Assembly: GCA_913775315.1 (NCBI GenBank)
Contig: CAJYIX010000029.1
Location: 1-55,485 of the forward strand
Source of the DNA: an uncultured Sphingomonas sp.
GTDB lineage: Bacteria > Pseudomonadota > Alphaproteobacteria > Sphingomonadales > Sphingomonadaceae
Length of the DNA stretch: 55,485 bases
Direction: 5' to 3'
Part shown: in pieces, positions 16,299 to 23,284 of the stretch
Layout: the number at the start of each line of letters is the position of its first letter
Position numbering within the stretch: the stretch's first letter is position 1
Notes under the pieces: generated by a model
What the model saw: the letters and a program-made list of their open reading frames with translations, nothing else
Databases searched by the model: none
Told to the model about the DNA's origin: nothing
Position numbers and translations under genes: made by a program

Positions 16299-17375
16299 AT
16301 GCGTCGCCTCGATGAAAACAATGTGACAGCTGCCCCCGCACCATCGGCGCTCATCATAGCCGAGGGGGCGGGCGCGGCAACCATGCTGGTGCCGGGCGAG
16401 GCCGTACGGTTGCTCGTCGTCGACCTGCCGCTCCCGACGCGCGCCAAGCGGATCGAGGCGCTGCCCTTCGCGGTCGAGGAGATGATCGCCGATCCGCTCG
16501 ATGCGGTGCATCTGGCGCTCGGGTCGGAATTGAGCCCGCGCCGCTTCCTCGTCGGCGTCGTCCGCCATGCGCAGATGCTGGCCTGGATCGACGAAGCCGC
16601 CGCCGCCGGCCATCCCAATGCCGCCTTCGTCCCCGACGCGCTCGCGCTGCCGCGGCCCGATGCGGGCGAATGGGCAGTCGAGATGGGTGAGACGCGCGCG
16701 GTGGTGCGCAGCGGTGACGGCACCGGCTTTGCGATCCCCGCGCCGCTGCTGCGGCCGGCATGGGAAGCGGCGGGGCAACCGGCGATCCGCAATTACGGCG
16801 TCGCCCTGCCCGAGGACATGGGCGCACTGCCCGCCGATCTCGGCGAGCTGTCGCTGGCGCGCCGCATTGCCGAGCCGACGCTGGACCTCAGGCAAGGCGC
16901 CTATGCCCGCCGGCGCGCGGCGGCGCTACCCGGCTGGGGGCGGCGGCTGTTCTGGGTCGGCGCGATCGGGCTGACCGCGCATGTCGGTATTGCCGCGGCG
17001 GACACGCTGATGCTCCGATCGATCGCCGACCGGCGTGAGGACGATACGCGGATGCTGGTCGCCAGCGCCGCGCCCGGGGTGCCGACCGGCGGCGATGATC
17101 TGGCCGGGACGGTCGCCGATCTGCTGCCCGAGCCGAAGCGGTACAGTGCCTTCCTGCCGCTCCTGTCGCGCGTGTCGACCGTGCTCGCGCCGATGAACGG
17201 GCAGCTGGTGGTGCGGTCGATCGGGTTTCAGGGGAGCGCGCTGGTGATCGACCTTGAGGCGCTTGCGCCGGGCATGGCGGGGCGGATCAACGGCGCGCTC
17301 GCCGATGCGCGCGTGTCGGGGACGGTGACGACGCTGCCGGACGGCGGCCTCCGGCTGACGGCGAGGGGCGCATGA
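16299..17375 (+). CDS. gspL: Type II secretion protein GspL
   Basis: About 358 residues. The N-terminal two thirds are the cytoplasmic actin-like domain that binds GspE (VRLLVVDLPLPTRAKRIEA, then LPFAVEEMIADPLDAVHLA). One membrane helix (FWVGAIGLTAHVGIAAADTL) sits near residue 225, and a periplasmic ferredoxin-like end (LVVRSIGFQGSALVIDLEAL) follows. The start is uncertain: ATG 16299 and GTG 16323 are both possible, neither with a good ribosome site. The stop overlaps the gspM start (ATGA). GspL recruits the GspE ATPase to the membrane with GspM. Confidence 0.85.
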   Translation: MRRLDENNVTAAPAPSALIIAEGAGAATMLVPGEAVRLLVVDLPLPTRAKRIEALPFAVEEMIADPLDAVHLALGSELSPRRFLVGVVRHAQMLAWIDEAAAAGHPNAAFVPDALALPRPDAGEWAVEMGETRAVVRSGDGTGFAIPAPLLRPAWEAAGQPAIRNYGVALPEDMGALPADLGELSLARRIAEPTLDLRQGAYARRRAAALPGWGRRLFWVGAIGLTAHVGIAAADTLMLRSIADRREDDTRMLVASAAPGVPTGGDDLAGTVADLLPEPKRYSAFLPLLSRVSTVLAPMNGQLVVRSIGFQGSALVIDLEALAPGMAGRINGALADARVSGTVTTLPDGGLRLTARGA

Positions 17376-17869
17376 AGATCGAGCTTCGCGATCCCCGGCT
17401 GGAAGCCGCCATCGCCCGGTTCGAGGCGTGGTGGGCGACGCTTTCGCAGCGCGAGCGGGTGCTGCTGACGGGGCTCGGCGTGCTGCTGGCGGGCGCGGTT
17501 CTGGTCTACGGCGTGGTCAAGCCGCTTCAGGCCGCACGGGCCGAGGCGCAGGCCGACATCCGCACCTATGAAACGCTGTCCGCCCGTATCCGCGCGGCGG
17601 GTACGCTCCAGCCGCAGACCCCCGGCCAGCGCCGCAACGGCAGCCCGGCCGAGATCGTGCAGGCCGCCGGGCAGACACAGGCGCTGACGGTCGTGGTCGA
17701 GCCCGCGGGCGGCGGCGTGCGCGCGGTGGTCAGCGAGGGCGAATACGCCAAGGTCGTCAACTGGCTGGCCGACGTGAACCGTTCCTCCGGCCTCGCCGTC
17801 ATTTCCGCGCGCATCACCAAACGCCCGACCGCCGGGATGGTGCAGGCCGAAGTGACCTTCGCGCCATGA
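17372..17869 (+). CDS. gspM: Type II secretion protein GspM
   Basis: A 165-residue bitopic protein: a cytoplasmic helix (RFEAWWATLSQRERVLLTG), a membrane helix (about residues 31-50, LTGLGVLLAGAVLVYGVV), a coiled region, and a C-terminal GspM domain with VVSEGEYAKVVNWLADVN and VQAEVTFAP. FEAWWATLSQRERVLL is typical for GspM. ATGA overlaps join it to gspL upstream and gspE downstream. It pairs with GspL in the inner-membrane platform. Confidence 0.93.
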   Translation: MKIELRDPRLEAAIARFEAWWATLSQRERVLLTGLGVLLAGAVLVYGVVKPLQAARAEAQADIRTYETLSARIRAAGTLQPQTPGQRRNGSPAEIVQAAGQTQALTVVVEPAGGGVRAVVSEGEYAKVVNWLADVNRSSGLAVISARITKRPTAGMVQAEVTFAP

Positions 17870-19317
17870 CGCTCCCCTACAGCTTCGCGCGCCGACACGG
17901 CGTCGTCCTTCGCGACGGGGAGGGCGGGGCCGAGTGCGTTTATCGCACCGGTGCCCCGCTCGACGCGCTGCTGGAGGTGCAACGCATCGCGCCCACCGCG
18001 CGGCTCGTCCCCGTCGCTGACGACGCGTTCGATGCCGCGCTCGGCGCGTCCTATGGCGATCGGGCGGCACAGGCGGCGGATTTCGAGATTGACGGCACCG
18101 ACCTCGCCGCACTCGCCGATTCGGCCGCCGCCGTGGACGACCTGCTTGACAGCCGCGACGATTCGCCCGTCATCCGCCTCATCAACGCGCTGCTGCTCGA
18201 GGCGATCAAGGAGGGCGCGTCGGACGTGCATGTCGAGACGCAGGAAAAGCGCCTCGTCGTCCGCTTCCGCATCGACGGCGTGCTGCGTGATATCGTCGAG
18301 CCGCAGCGCGCGCTCGCCCCCCTGCTCGTCAGCCGCATCAAGGTGATGGCGAAGCTCGACATCGCCGAGAAGCGCGTGCCGCAGGACGGGCGCGTGACGC
18401 TGCGCATCGGCGGGCACGACGTCGATGCCCGCGTCTCGACCATCCCGACCCAGCATGGCGAGCGGGTGGTGATGCGCCTGCTGGAGCGCGGGTCGATGAC
18501 GCTCGACCTCGGCGCGCTCGGCATGAGCGATCGCGACCGGGCGGTGTTTACCCGCCTGCTCGAACGGCCGAACGGCATTCTGCTCGTCACCGGCCCCACG
18601 GGCTCGGGCAAGACGACGACGCTCTACACCGCGCTCACGAGGCTGAACGACCGCAAGCGCAACGTGATGACGGTCGAGGATCCGATCGAATACGAACTGG
18701 CCGGCATCGCCCAGACGCAGGTCAATCCGCGCACCGACATGACGTTCGCCCGCGGGCTGCGCGCGATCCTGCGCCAGGATCCCGACGTCATCATGGTGGG
18801 CGAGATCCGCGACCAGGAGACCGCGCAGGTCGCGGTCCGGTCGGCGATGACGGGGCATTTCGTGCTCTCGACCCTCCACACCAATTCGGCGGTGGGGTCG
18901 GTGACGCGACTGATCGACATGGGGGTCGAGCGCTATCTGCTGGCCCCCATGGTCGTCGGCCTGTGCGCGCAGCGGCTGGTGCGGCGGCTCTGTCCGAGCT
19001 GCCGTGGCGAGGATGCGGCGACGCCGGGCGACGTGGCGCTGGTCGGCGGCGGGCTGTCGGTGGGCGAGCCCTTGTGGCGCGCCGAGGGGTGCGACGCGTG
19101 CCACGGGGACGGCTATCGCGGGCGCGCGGGACTGTACGAGGTCGTGGCGGTCGACGACCGCTTTCAGGCGATGATCCATGACGGGTCGTCGGAGGCGCAG
19201 CTCGAACGCCATGCGCGCGCCGACAATCCCAGCCTGCTCGACGACGGGATCGCCAAGCTGCGCGCCGGGATCACCACGGTCGAGGAAGTTGCGCGGGTGA
19301 CGCGTGAGGAGGCTTAG
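17866..19317 (+). CDS. gspE: Type II secretion ATPase GspE
   Basis: A 483-residue hexameric traffic ATPase. After a short N-terminal region it has the N2 domain (SDVHVETQEKRLVVRFRIDG), Walker A GPTGSGKTTTLY near residue 243, the Asp box VMTVEDPIEY, Walker B VIMVGEIRDQETAQ and the His box STLHTN. A zinc-binding pair CPSC and CDAC (about residues 378 and 408) marks it as GspE. The N1 region that binds GspL is shorter than in Vibrio or Pseudomonas. The stop lies inside the first codons of the next gene, a 14-base overlap. No gspF follows it. Confidence 0.97.
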   Translation: MTLPYSFARRHGVVLRDGEGGAECVYRTGAPLDALLEVQRIAPTARLVPVADDAFDAALGASYGDRAAQAADFEIDGTDLAALADSAAAVDDLLDSRDDSPVIRLINALLLEAIKEGASDVHVETQEKRLVVRFRIDGVLRDIVEPQRALAPLLVSRIKVMAKLDIAEKRVPQDGRVTLRIGGHDVDARVSTIPTQHGERVVMRLLERGSMTLDLGALGMSDRDRAVFTRLLERPNGILLVTGPTGSGKTTTLYTALTRLNDRKRNVMTVEDPIEYELAGIAQTQVNPRTDMTFARGLRAILRQDPDVIMVGEIRDQETAQVAVRSAMTGHFVLSTLHTNSAVGSVTRLIDMGVERYLLAPMVVGLCAQRLVRRLCPSCRGEDAATPGDVALVGGGLSVGEPLWRAEGCDACHGDGYRGRAGLYEVVAVDDRFQAMIHDGSSEAQLERHARADNPSLLDDGIAKLRAGITTVEEVARVTREEA

Positions 19318-20089
19318 CGCCGCGCTGCTACTGGCGCTGAGCGGCGTCGCTACACCCGCGCTGGCGCAGGACGAGCTGATCTGTGCCGAGCGGCCCGGCC
19401 TCGGCACCCCGCCCTGCGCGACCGAGAGGGGGCGGGTTGTCGGCGAACTCGGCCTCGTCAGCTGGACGCTGGCGAAGGGCGATGGCGAGCGGACCGACAC
19501 GATCGTCGCGGGCGATGCGCTGGCACGCGTCGGGCTGGGCGGCGGGACCGAGGTGCAGGTCGGCTGGACAGCCTTCGGCAGCGTCAGCGACCGGATGGAC
19601 GGCGCGGTGTCGCGCATGTCGGGCATCGGCGATGTGTCGGTCGGCTTGTTGCAGGAGGTCGTGAAGGGCGACACGCTCGCTCTGTCGATCCTTGGCCGCG
19701 CGACGCTGCCGACCGGCGGGCAGGCGATCGGCGCGGGGGACTGGTCGGCGGCGCTGTACGTGCCGGTCGAGGTCGAACTGACCGACTTACTGTCGTTCGA
19801 ACTGACGCCGAGCGTCGCGGCCGCGGTGGACGAGGATCGCAGCGGGCGGCACCTCGACTATGGGCTGGTAGCGGGCGTAAGCGCCGATTTCGACACGCAT
19901 TTCGCGACGCTGGAACTGGCCGTCGACCGCGACCGAGACCCGGCCGAGATCACGACGCCGCTGCTGCTCGGCCTGTCCGGCGGCTGGCGCCCGAGCCCGG
20001 ATTTTCAGATCGACGCCGGCTGCAATCTGGGTCTCGATCGCGATGCCGACGACGTGCAGCTCTACTTGGGCCTCGCGCGGCGCTTCTAG
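19304..20089 (+). CDS. Outer-membrane beta-barrel protein of unknown function
   Basis: About 261 residues with a Sec signal peptide (MRRLSAALLLALSGVATPALA) and then a series of amphipathic beta strands alternating polar and hydrophobic residues (VVGELGLVSWTL, EVQVGWTAFGSV, GDVSVGLLQEVV). It ends in the Phe-terminal outer-membrane signature LGLARRF. It resembles proteins annotated as transporter or MetA-pathway phenol-degradation family. GTG 19304 is the only start giving a signal peptide, and it overlaps gspE by 14 bases. Co-translation with gspE suggests a link to secretion, but no direct evidence exists. Confidence 0.8.
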   Translation: MRRLSAALLLALSGVATPALAQDELICAERPGLGTPPCATERGRVVGELGLVSWTLAKGDGERTDTIVAGDALARVGLGGGTEVQVGWTAFGSVSDRMDGAVSRMSGIGDVSVGLLQEVVKGDTLALSILGRATLPTGGQAIGAGDWSAALYVPVEVELTDLLSFELTPSVAAAVDEDRSGRHLDYGLVAGVSADFDTHFATLELAVDRDRDPAEITTPLLLGLSGGWRPSPDFQIDAGCNLGLDRDADDVQLYLGLARRF

Positions 20090-20103
20090 ATCGCTCGCCA
20101 TCG

Positions 20104-20136
20104 AAAAAGGGGCGAGCCGCATCTGCGGCCGCCCCT
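20104..20136 (-). terminator. Intrinsic terminator of rpoH
   Basis: Arms AGGGGCG (20108-20114) and CGCCCCT (20130-20136), plus an inner GCCGC/GCGGC pair, close a 4-base ATCT loop with one bulged base. Read on the minus strand the hairpin is followed by TTTTT (complement of 20104-20108), a classical Rho-independent terminator for rpoH. It may also serve the plus-strand gene that ends at 20089. Confidence 0.85.
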
Positions 20137-20161
20137 CCGTTCGCTTGCATGGGTTTATGGT

Positions 20162-21067
20162 TCAGCCGACCGCCAGCAGTCTTTTCTCGCCCGCAAGCCG
20201 CATCATCGCCTTTTGCAGCTTCTCGAACGCGCGTACCTCGATCTGGCGGACACGCTCGCGTGACACGCCATAAACCTGCGACAGCTCTTCGAGCGTCTTC
20301 GGGTCGTCGGTCAGGCGGCGCTCGGTCAGGATATGCTTCTCGCGGTCGTTGAGGTCGTCCATCGCCTCGACCAGCATCGTGTGGCGCACGTCCGCTTCCT
20401 GCGCCTCGGCGACGCGCTGGTCCTGGAGCGGTTCGTCGTCGGCCAGCCAGTCCTGCCACTGGCTTTCCGAATCCTCGCGCATGGGGACGTTGAGCGACGT
20501 GTCGCCGCCCATCGCCATGCGGCGGTTCATGCTGACGACCTCGTCCTCGGTGACGCCGAGGTCGGTGGCGATCTTCGCCACGTCCTCAGGGCGCAGATCG
20601 CCGTCCTCGAACGCGTCGAGCTTGGCCTTCATCCGGCGCAGGTTGAAGAACAGCTTCTTCTGCGCCGCCGTCGTACCCATCTTCACGAGGCTCCACGAGC
20701 GCAGGATGAACTCCTGGATGCTCGCGCGAATCCACCACATTGCATAGGTGGCGAGGCGGAAGCCGCGATCGGCCTCGAACTTCTTCACCCCTTGCATCAG
20801 GCCGATATTGCCCTCGCTGATGAGCTCGCTGACCGGCAGGCCATAGCCGCGATAGCCCATCGCGATCTTGGCGACGAGCCGCAGGTGGCTGGTGACGAGC
20901 TGCGCCGCCGCCTCCGGGTCCTGATGATCCTGGAACCGCTTGGCGAGCATATATTCCTGCTCTGGGCTCAGGATCGGGAATTTCTTGATCTCGGACAGGT
21001 AGCGGTTGAGGCTCGCCTCGCCGCCGAGCGCGGGGATCGTCGCAGGGACGTTGCTGCCGCTTGCCAT
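20162..21067 (-). CDS. rpoH: RNA polymerase sigma factor RpoH (sigma-32)
   Basis: A 301-residue heat-shock sigma factor. Region 1.2/2 starts at LNRYLSEIKKFPILSPEQEY, region 2.3/2.4 reads ATYAMWWIRASIQEFIL, and the RpoH box QKKLFFNLR follows directly, which separates it from RpoD. Region 4.2 has GVSRERVRQIEVRAFEKL. ATG 21067 is chosen because GGGAGA lies about 8 bases upstream; an in-frame TTG at 21073 is possible. TTGCCG and GATAGT, 18 bp apart in the upstream minus strand, are a weak promoter candidate (inference). Alphaproteobacteria often carry more than one rpoH; only this one is in the window. Confidence 0.96.
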   Translation of the reverse strand: MASGSNVPATIPALGGEASLNRYLSEIKKFPILSPEQEYMLAKRFQDHQDPEAAAQLVTSHLRLVAKIAMGYRGYGLPVSELISEGNIGLMQGVKKFEADRGFRLATYAMWWIRASIQEFILRSWSLVKMGTTAAQKKLFFNLRRMKAKLDAFEDGDLRPEDVAKIATDLGVTEDEVVSMNRRMAMGGDTSLNVPMREDSESQWQDWLADDEPLQDQRVAEAQEADVRHTMLVEAMDDLNDREKHILTERRLTDDPKTLEELSQVYGVSRERVRQIEVRAFEKLQKAMMRLAGEKRLLAVG

Positions 21068-21135
21068 GACCAAATCTCCCTAATTGATTCGCACTATCGC
21101 AGCCGTGGGTGCACCGCGGCAATTCGGCCCTAAGG

Positions 21136-22089
21136 CTATACGACAAGCCGGTTGAACAGTTCCTGCATATCGTCCGGCATCGCGCTGTCGAACGACAAGG
21201 CGTGCCCCGTCACAGGATGGATGAACCCCAGGCGGGTGGCGTGCAACGCCTGCCTGCGGAAACCCAGCGTTTCGAGGATCGGACGGTGCACTGCCTTACT
21301 CCTGCCATACACCGGATCACCCAGCAAGGGATGGCCGATCGAGGCCATGTGGACGCGCACCTGATGCGTCCGGCCCGTCTCCAGCCGGCACTCGACCAGC
21401 GCCGCCTCGCGCAGCGGATTGAGGAGGCGCCAGTGGGTAATCGCATGCTTGCCCGCCTCGCCGCCGACGACCGCCATCTTCTTGCGATCGGCGCTCGACC
21501 GGCCGAGCCGCGCCTCGACCCGGCCGCTGCCGGTCAGCGGTCGGCCCGCGACGATGGCGAGGTAGCGGCGGTCGATGCTGTGTGCCTTGAACTGCTTTGC
21601 CAGCCCCTCGTGCGCACGGTCGTGCTTGGCCGCCACGATCAACCCCGACGTATCCTTGTCGATCCGGTGGACGATCCCCGGCCGCGCGACGCCGCCGATG
21701 CCGGACAGCTGCCCCGCGCAGTGGTGGAGCAGCGCGTTGACCATCGTGCCGTCGAGATTGCCCGCGGCGGGATGCACGACCAGCCCGGCGGGCTTGTCGA
21801 CGACGATCAGATGCTCGTCCTCATAGGCGATCTTGAGGTCAATCGCCTGCGCTTCGTTGTGCGCGGGCTTCGGCTCGGGGACGTTCACCTGGAACTGCGC
21901 GCCCGCGGCGGCCTTTCGCGCGGGATCGCGGACCGGGCCGGCATCGCCGATCACCGCACCGGAAGCGATCAGCACCTTCAGCCGCTCGCGCGACAGCGTC
22001 GGCACCGCTTCGGCCAGTGCGCGATCGAGCCGCCAGCCGTCCGCGGCAGGCGAAATCGTCGCTTCGATGGTGGAAACCCCCCGGTCCAT
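21136..22089 (-). CDS. rluD: RluD-type 23S rRNA pseudouridine synthase
   Basis: A 317-residue RluA-family enzyme. An S4 RNA-binding domain (about residues 20-75: RLDRALAEAVPTLSRERLKVLI) precedes the synthase core. The catalytic motif is GIVHRIDKDTSGLIVAAK, where the first Asp is the nucleophile and Ile replaces the usual Leu. Other motifs are HLIVVDKPAGLVVHP, LETGRTHQVRVH and HPLLGDPVYG. By family it should modify uridines of helix 69 in 23S rRNA. ATG 22089 has only a weak ribosome site and lies 17 bp from the divergent JAMM gene. Confidence 0.93.
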   Translation of the reverse strand: MDRGVSTIEATISPAADGWRLDRALAEAVPTLSRERLKVLIASGAVIGDAGPVRDPARKAAAGAQFQVNVPEPKPAHNEAQAIDLKIAYEDEHLIVVDKPAGLVVHPAAGNLDGTMVNALLHHCAGQLSGIGGVARPGIVHRIDKDTSGLIVAAKHDRAHEGLAKQFKAHSIDRRYLAIVAGRPLTGSGRVEARLGRSSADRKKMAVVGGEAGKHAITHWRLLNPLREAALVECRLETGRTHQVRVHMASIGHPLLGDPVYGRSKAVHRPILETLGFRRQALHATRLGFIHPVTGHALSFDSAMPDDMQELFNRLVV

Positions 22090-22106
22090 TCTTGTAGGGG
22101 AAGTGG

Positions 22107-22520
22107 GTGGCAGGTGTAACGATTTCAAGGGCGGCGGCGGGCGCAATGCTCGATGGGGCGGCCGCGACAGGGAGGCTGGAGGCGTGCGGCCTGCTGCTCG
22201 GCACCGGCGACCGGATCGACGCGGCGACGGTCGCCGCCAATGTCGCTGCCGACCCGGCGCGGCGGTTCGAGATCGACCAGATGCACCTGTTCGCGGCACA
22301 TCGCGCCGAAAGGGCGGGCGGGGCGGCAATCCTCGGCTATTGGCACTCGCACCCGTCGGGCTTGGCCGAGCCGTCGGTGACCGATGCGGCGATGGCCGAC
22401 CCCGACGGCCGTATCTGGGCGATCGTCGCGTGCGGGGCGATCCGATGGTTTCGCGCGGTGCCGGACGGCGCGCTGCACGGGCGCTTCGACCCGATCGCGG
22501 CGGTATTCGCCCCCGACTGA
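22107..22520 (+). CDS. JAMM/MPN-domain metallopeptidase (Mov34/MPN/PAD-1 type)
   Basis: A 137-residue stand-alone MPN domain. The zinc-peptidase JAMM motif is complete: a Glu in RLEACGLLLG (Glu25), then HSH, seven residues, Ser, two residues and Asp in HSHPSGLAEPSVTD. The enzyme should therefore be an active metal isopeptidase or peptidase, as in bacterial proteins that release sulfur-carrier or ubiquitin-like C-termini. No ubiquitin-like or E1-type gene lies nearby, so the substrate is unknown. GTG 22107 follows AGGGGAAG. It is divergent from rluD. Confidence 0.9.
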   Translation: MAGVTISRAAAGAMLDGAAATGRLEACGLLLGTGDRIDAATVAANVAADPARRFEIDQMHLFAAHRAERAGGAAILGYWHSHPSGLAEPSVTDAAMADPDGRIWAIVACGAIRWFRAVPDGALHGRFDPIAAVFAPD

Positions 22521-22586
22521 ACCGCTTGCCTTGCGCGGCGTCGCGCGGGCGTGGCACAAGGCGCCTTGTCCAAGGGGAGCGTTTCG

Positions 22587-23231
22587 TTGTCGATCAGTCC
22601 CACCGAGTTTGCGAGCCTGCTGTGCTCACGCCTGTGCCATGACCTGCTCAGCCCCGTGGGCGCGCTCAACAACGGGCTCGAACTGCTCGCCGACGAGCAT
22701 GATCCGGAAATGCGCGCCCGCTGCCTCGAACTGCTCGCCGACAGCGCGCGGGCGTCGGCCAACAAGCTCAAATTCTTCCGCCTTGCCTTCGGTGCTGCCG
22801 GGGGCTTCGGCGAAATGGTCGACACGCGCGAGGCGAAGGCCGCGATCGAGGGGCTGTTCGTCGACAATCAGCGCCTGCAACTCGGCTGGATGATCGAGGC
22901 GGGGCAGTTGCCCAAGCCCGCGATCAAGGTGTTGCTCAACCTCGCGCTCATCGCCGGCGACGCGCTGGTGCGCGGCGGGCGGCTCGACATCGGCGCGGAG
23001 GGCGATGGCGAGCGCGTCGAGATCGTTGTGCGCGCCGACGGGCCGCGCATCGTCCTCGATCCCGAACTGCGCCGCGCGCTGGAGGGGGAACACCTACCCG
23101 ATGGCTTGACCCCCCGTTCGGCGGCGGCGCACCTCGTCCACAGCCTCGTCGCCGAAAGCGGCGGTTCGCTTCAGGTTTCGCCGGCGGAGGCCGAAGTACT
23201 TCTGTTCGGCGCCCATTTCGGCCAGGGCTAA
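22587..23231 (+). CDS. chpT: Histidine phosphotransferase ChpT
   Basis: A 214-residue ChpT-family protein. The phosphorylated-His helix reads LLCSRLCHDLLSPVGALNNG near the N-terminus, followed by a second helix and a degenerate HATPase-like domain without nucleotide-binding motifs. In Caulobacter, ChpT passes phosphate from CckA to CtrA and CpdR. TTG 22587 is preferred because GGGGAG lies 7 bp upstream; a GTG at 22551 would add 12 residues. It lies 53 bp before cheA on the same strand, so it may share that transcript. Confidence 0.9.
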   Translation: MSISPTEFASLLCSRLCHDLLSPVGALNNGLELLADEHDPEMRARCLELLADSARASANKLKFFRLAFGAAGGFGEMVDTREAKAAIEGLFVDNQRLQLGWMIEAGQLPKPAIKVLLNLALIAGDALVRGGRLDIGAEGDGERVEIVVRADGPRIVLDPELRRALEGEHLPDGLTPRSAAAHLVHSLVAESGGSLQVSPAEAEVLLFGAHFGQG

Positions 23232-23284
23232 CCCCGTCTTAACCTGACGCGCGCCAAGGTCCCTCGCCGATCGTGCGGGGGACC

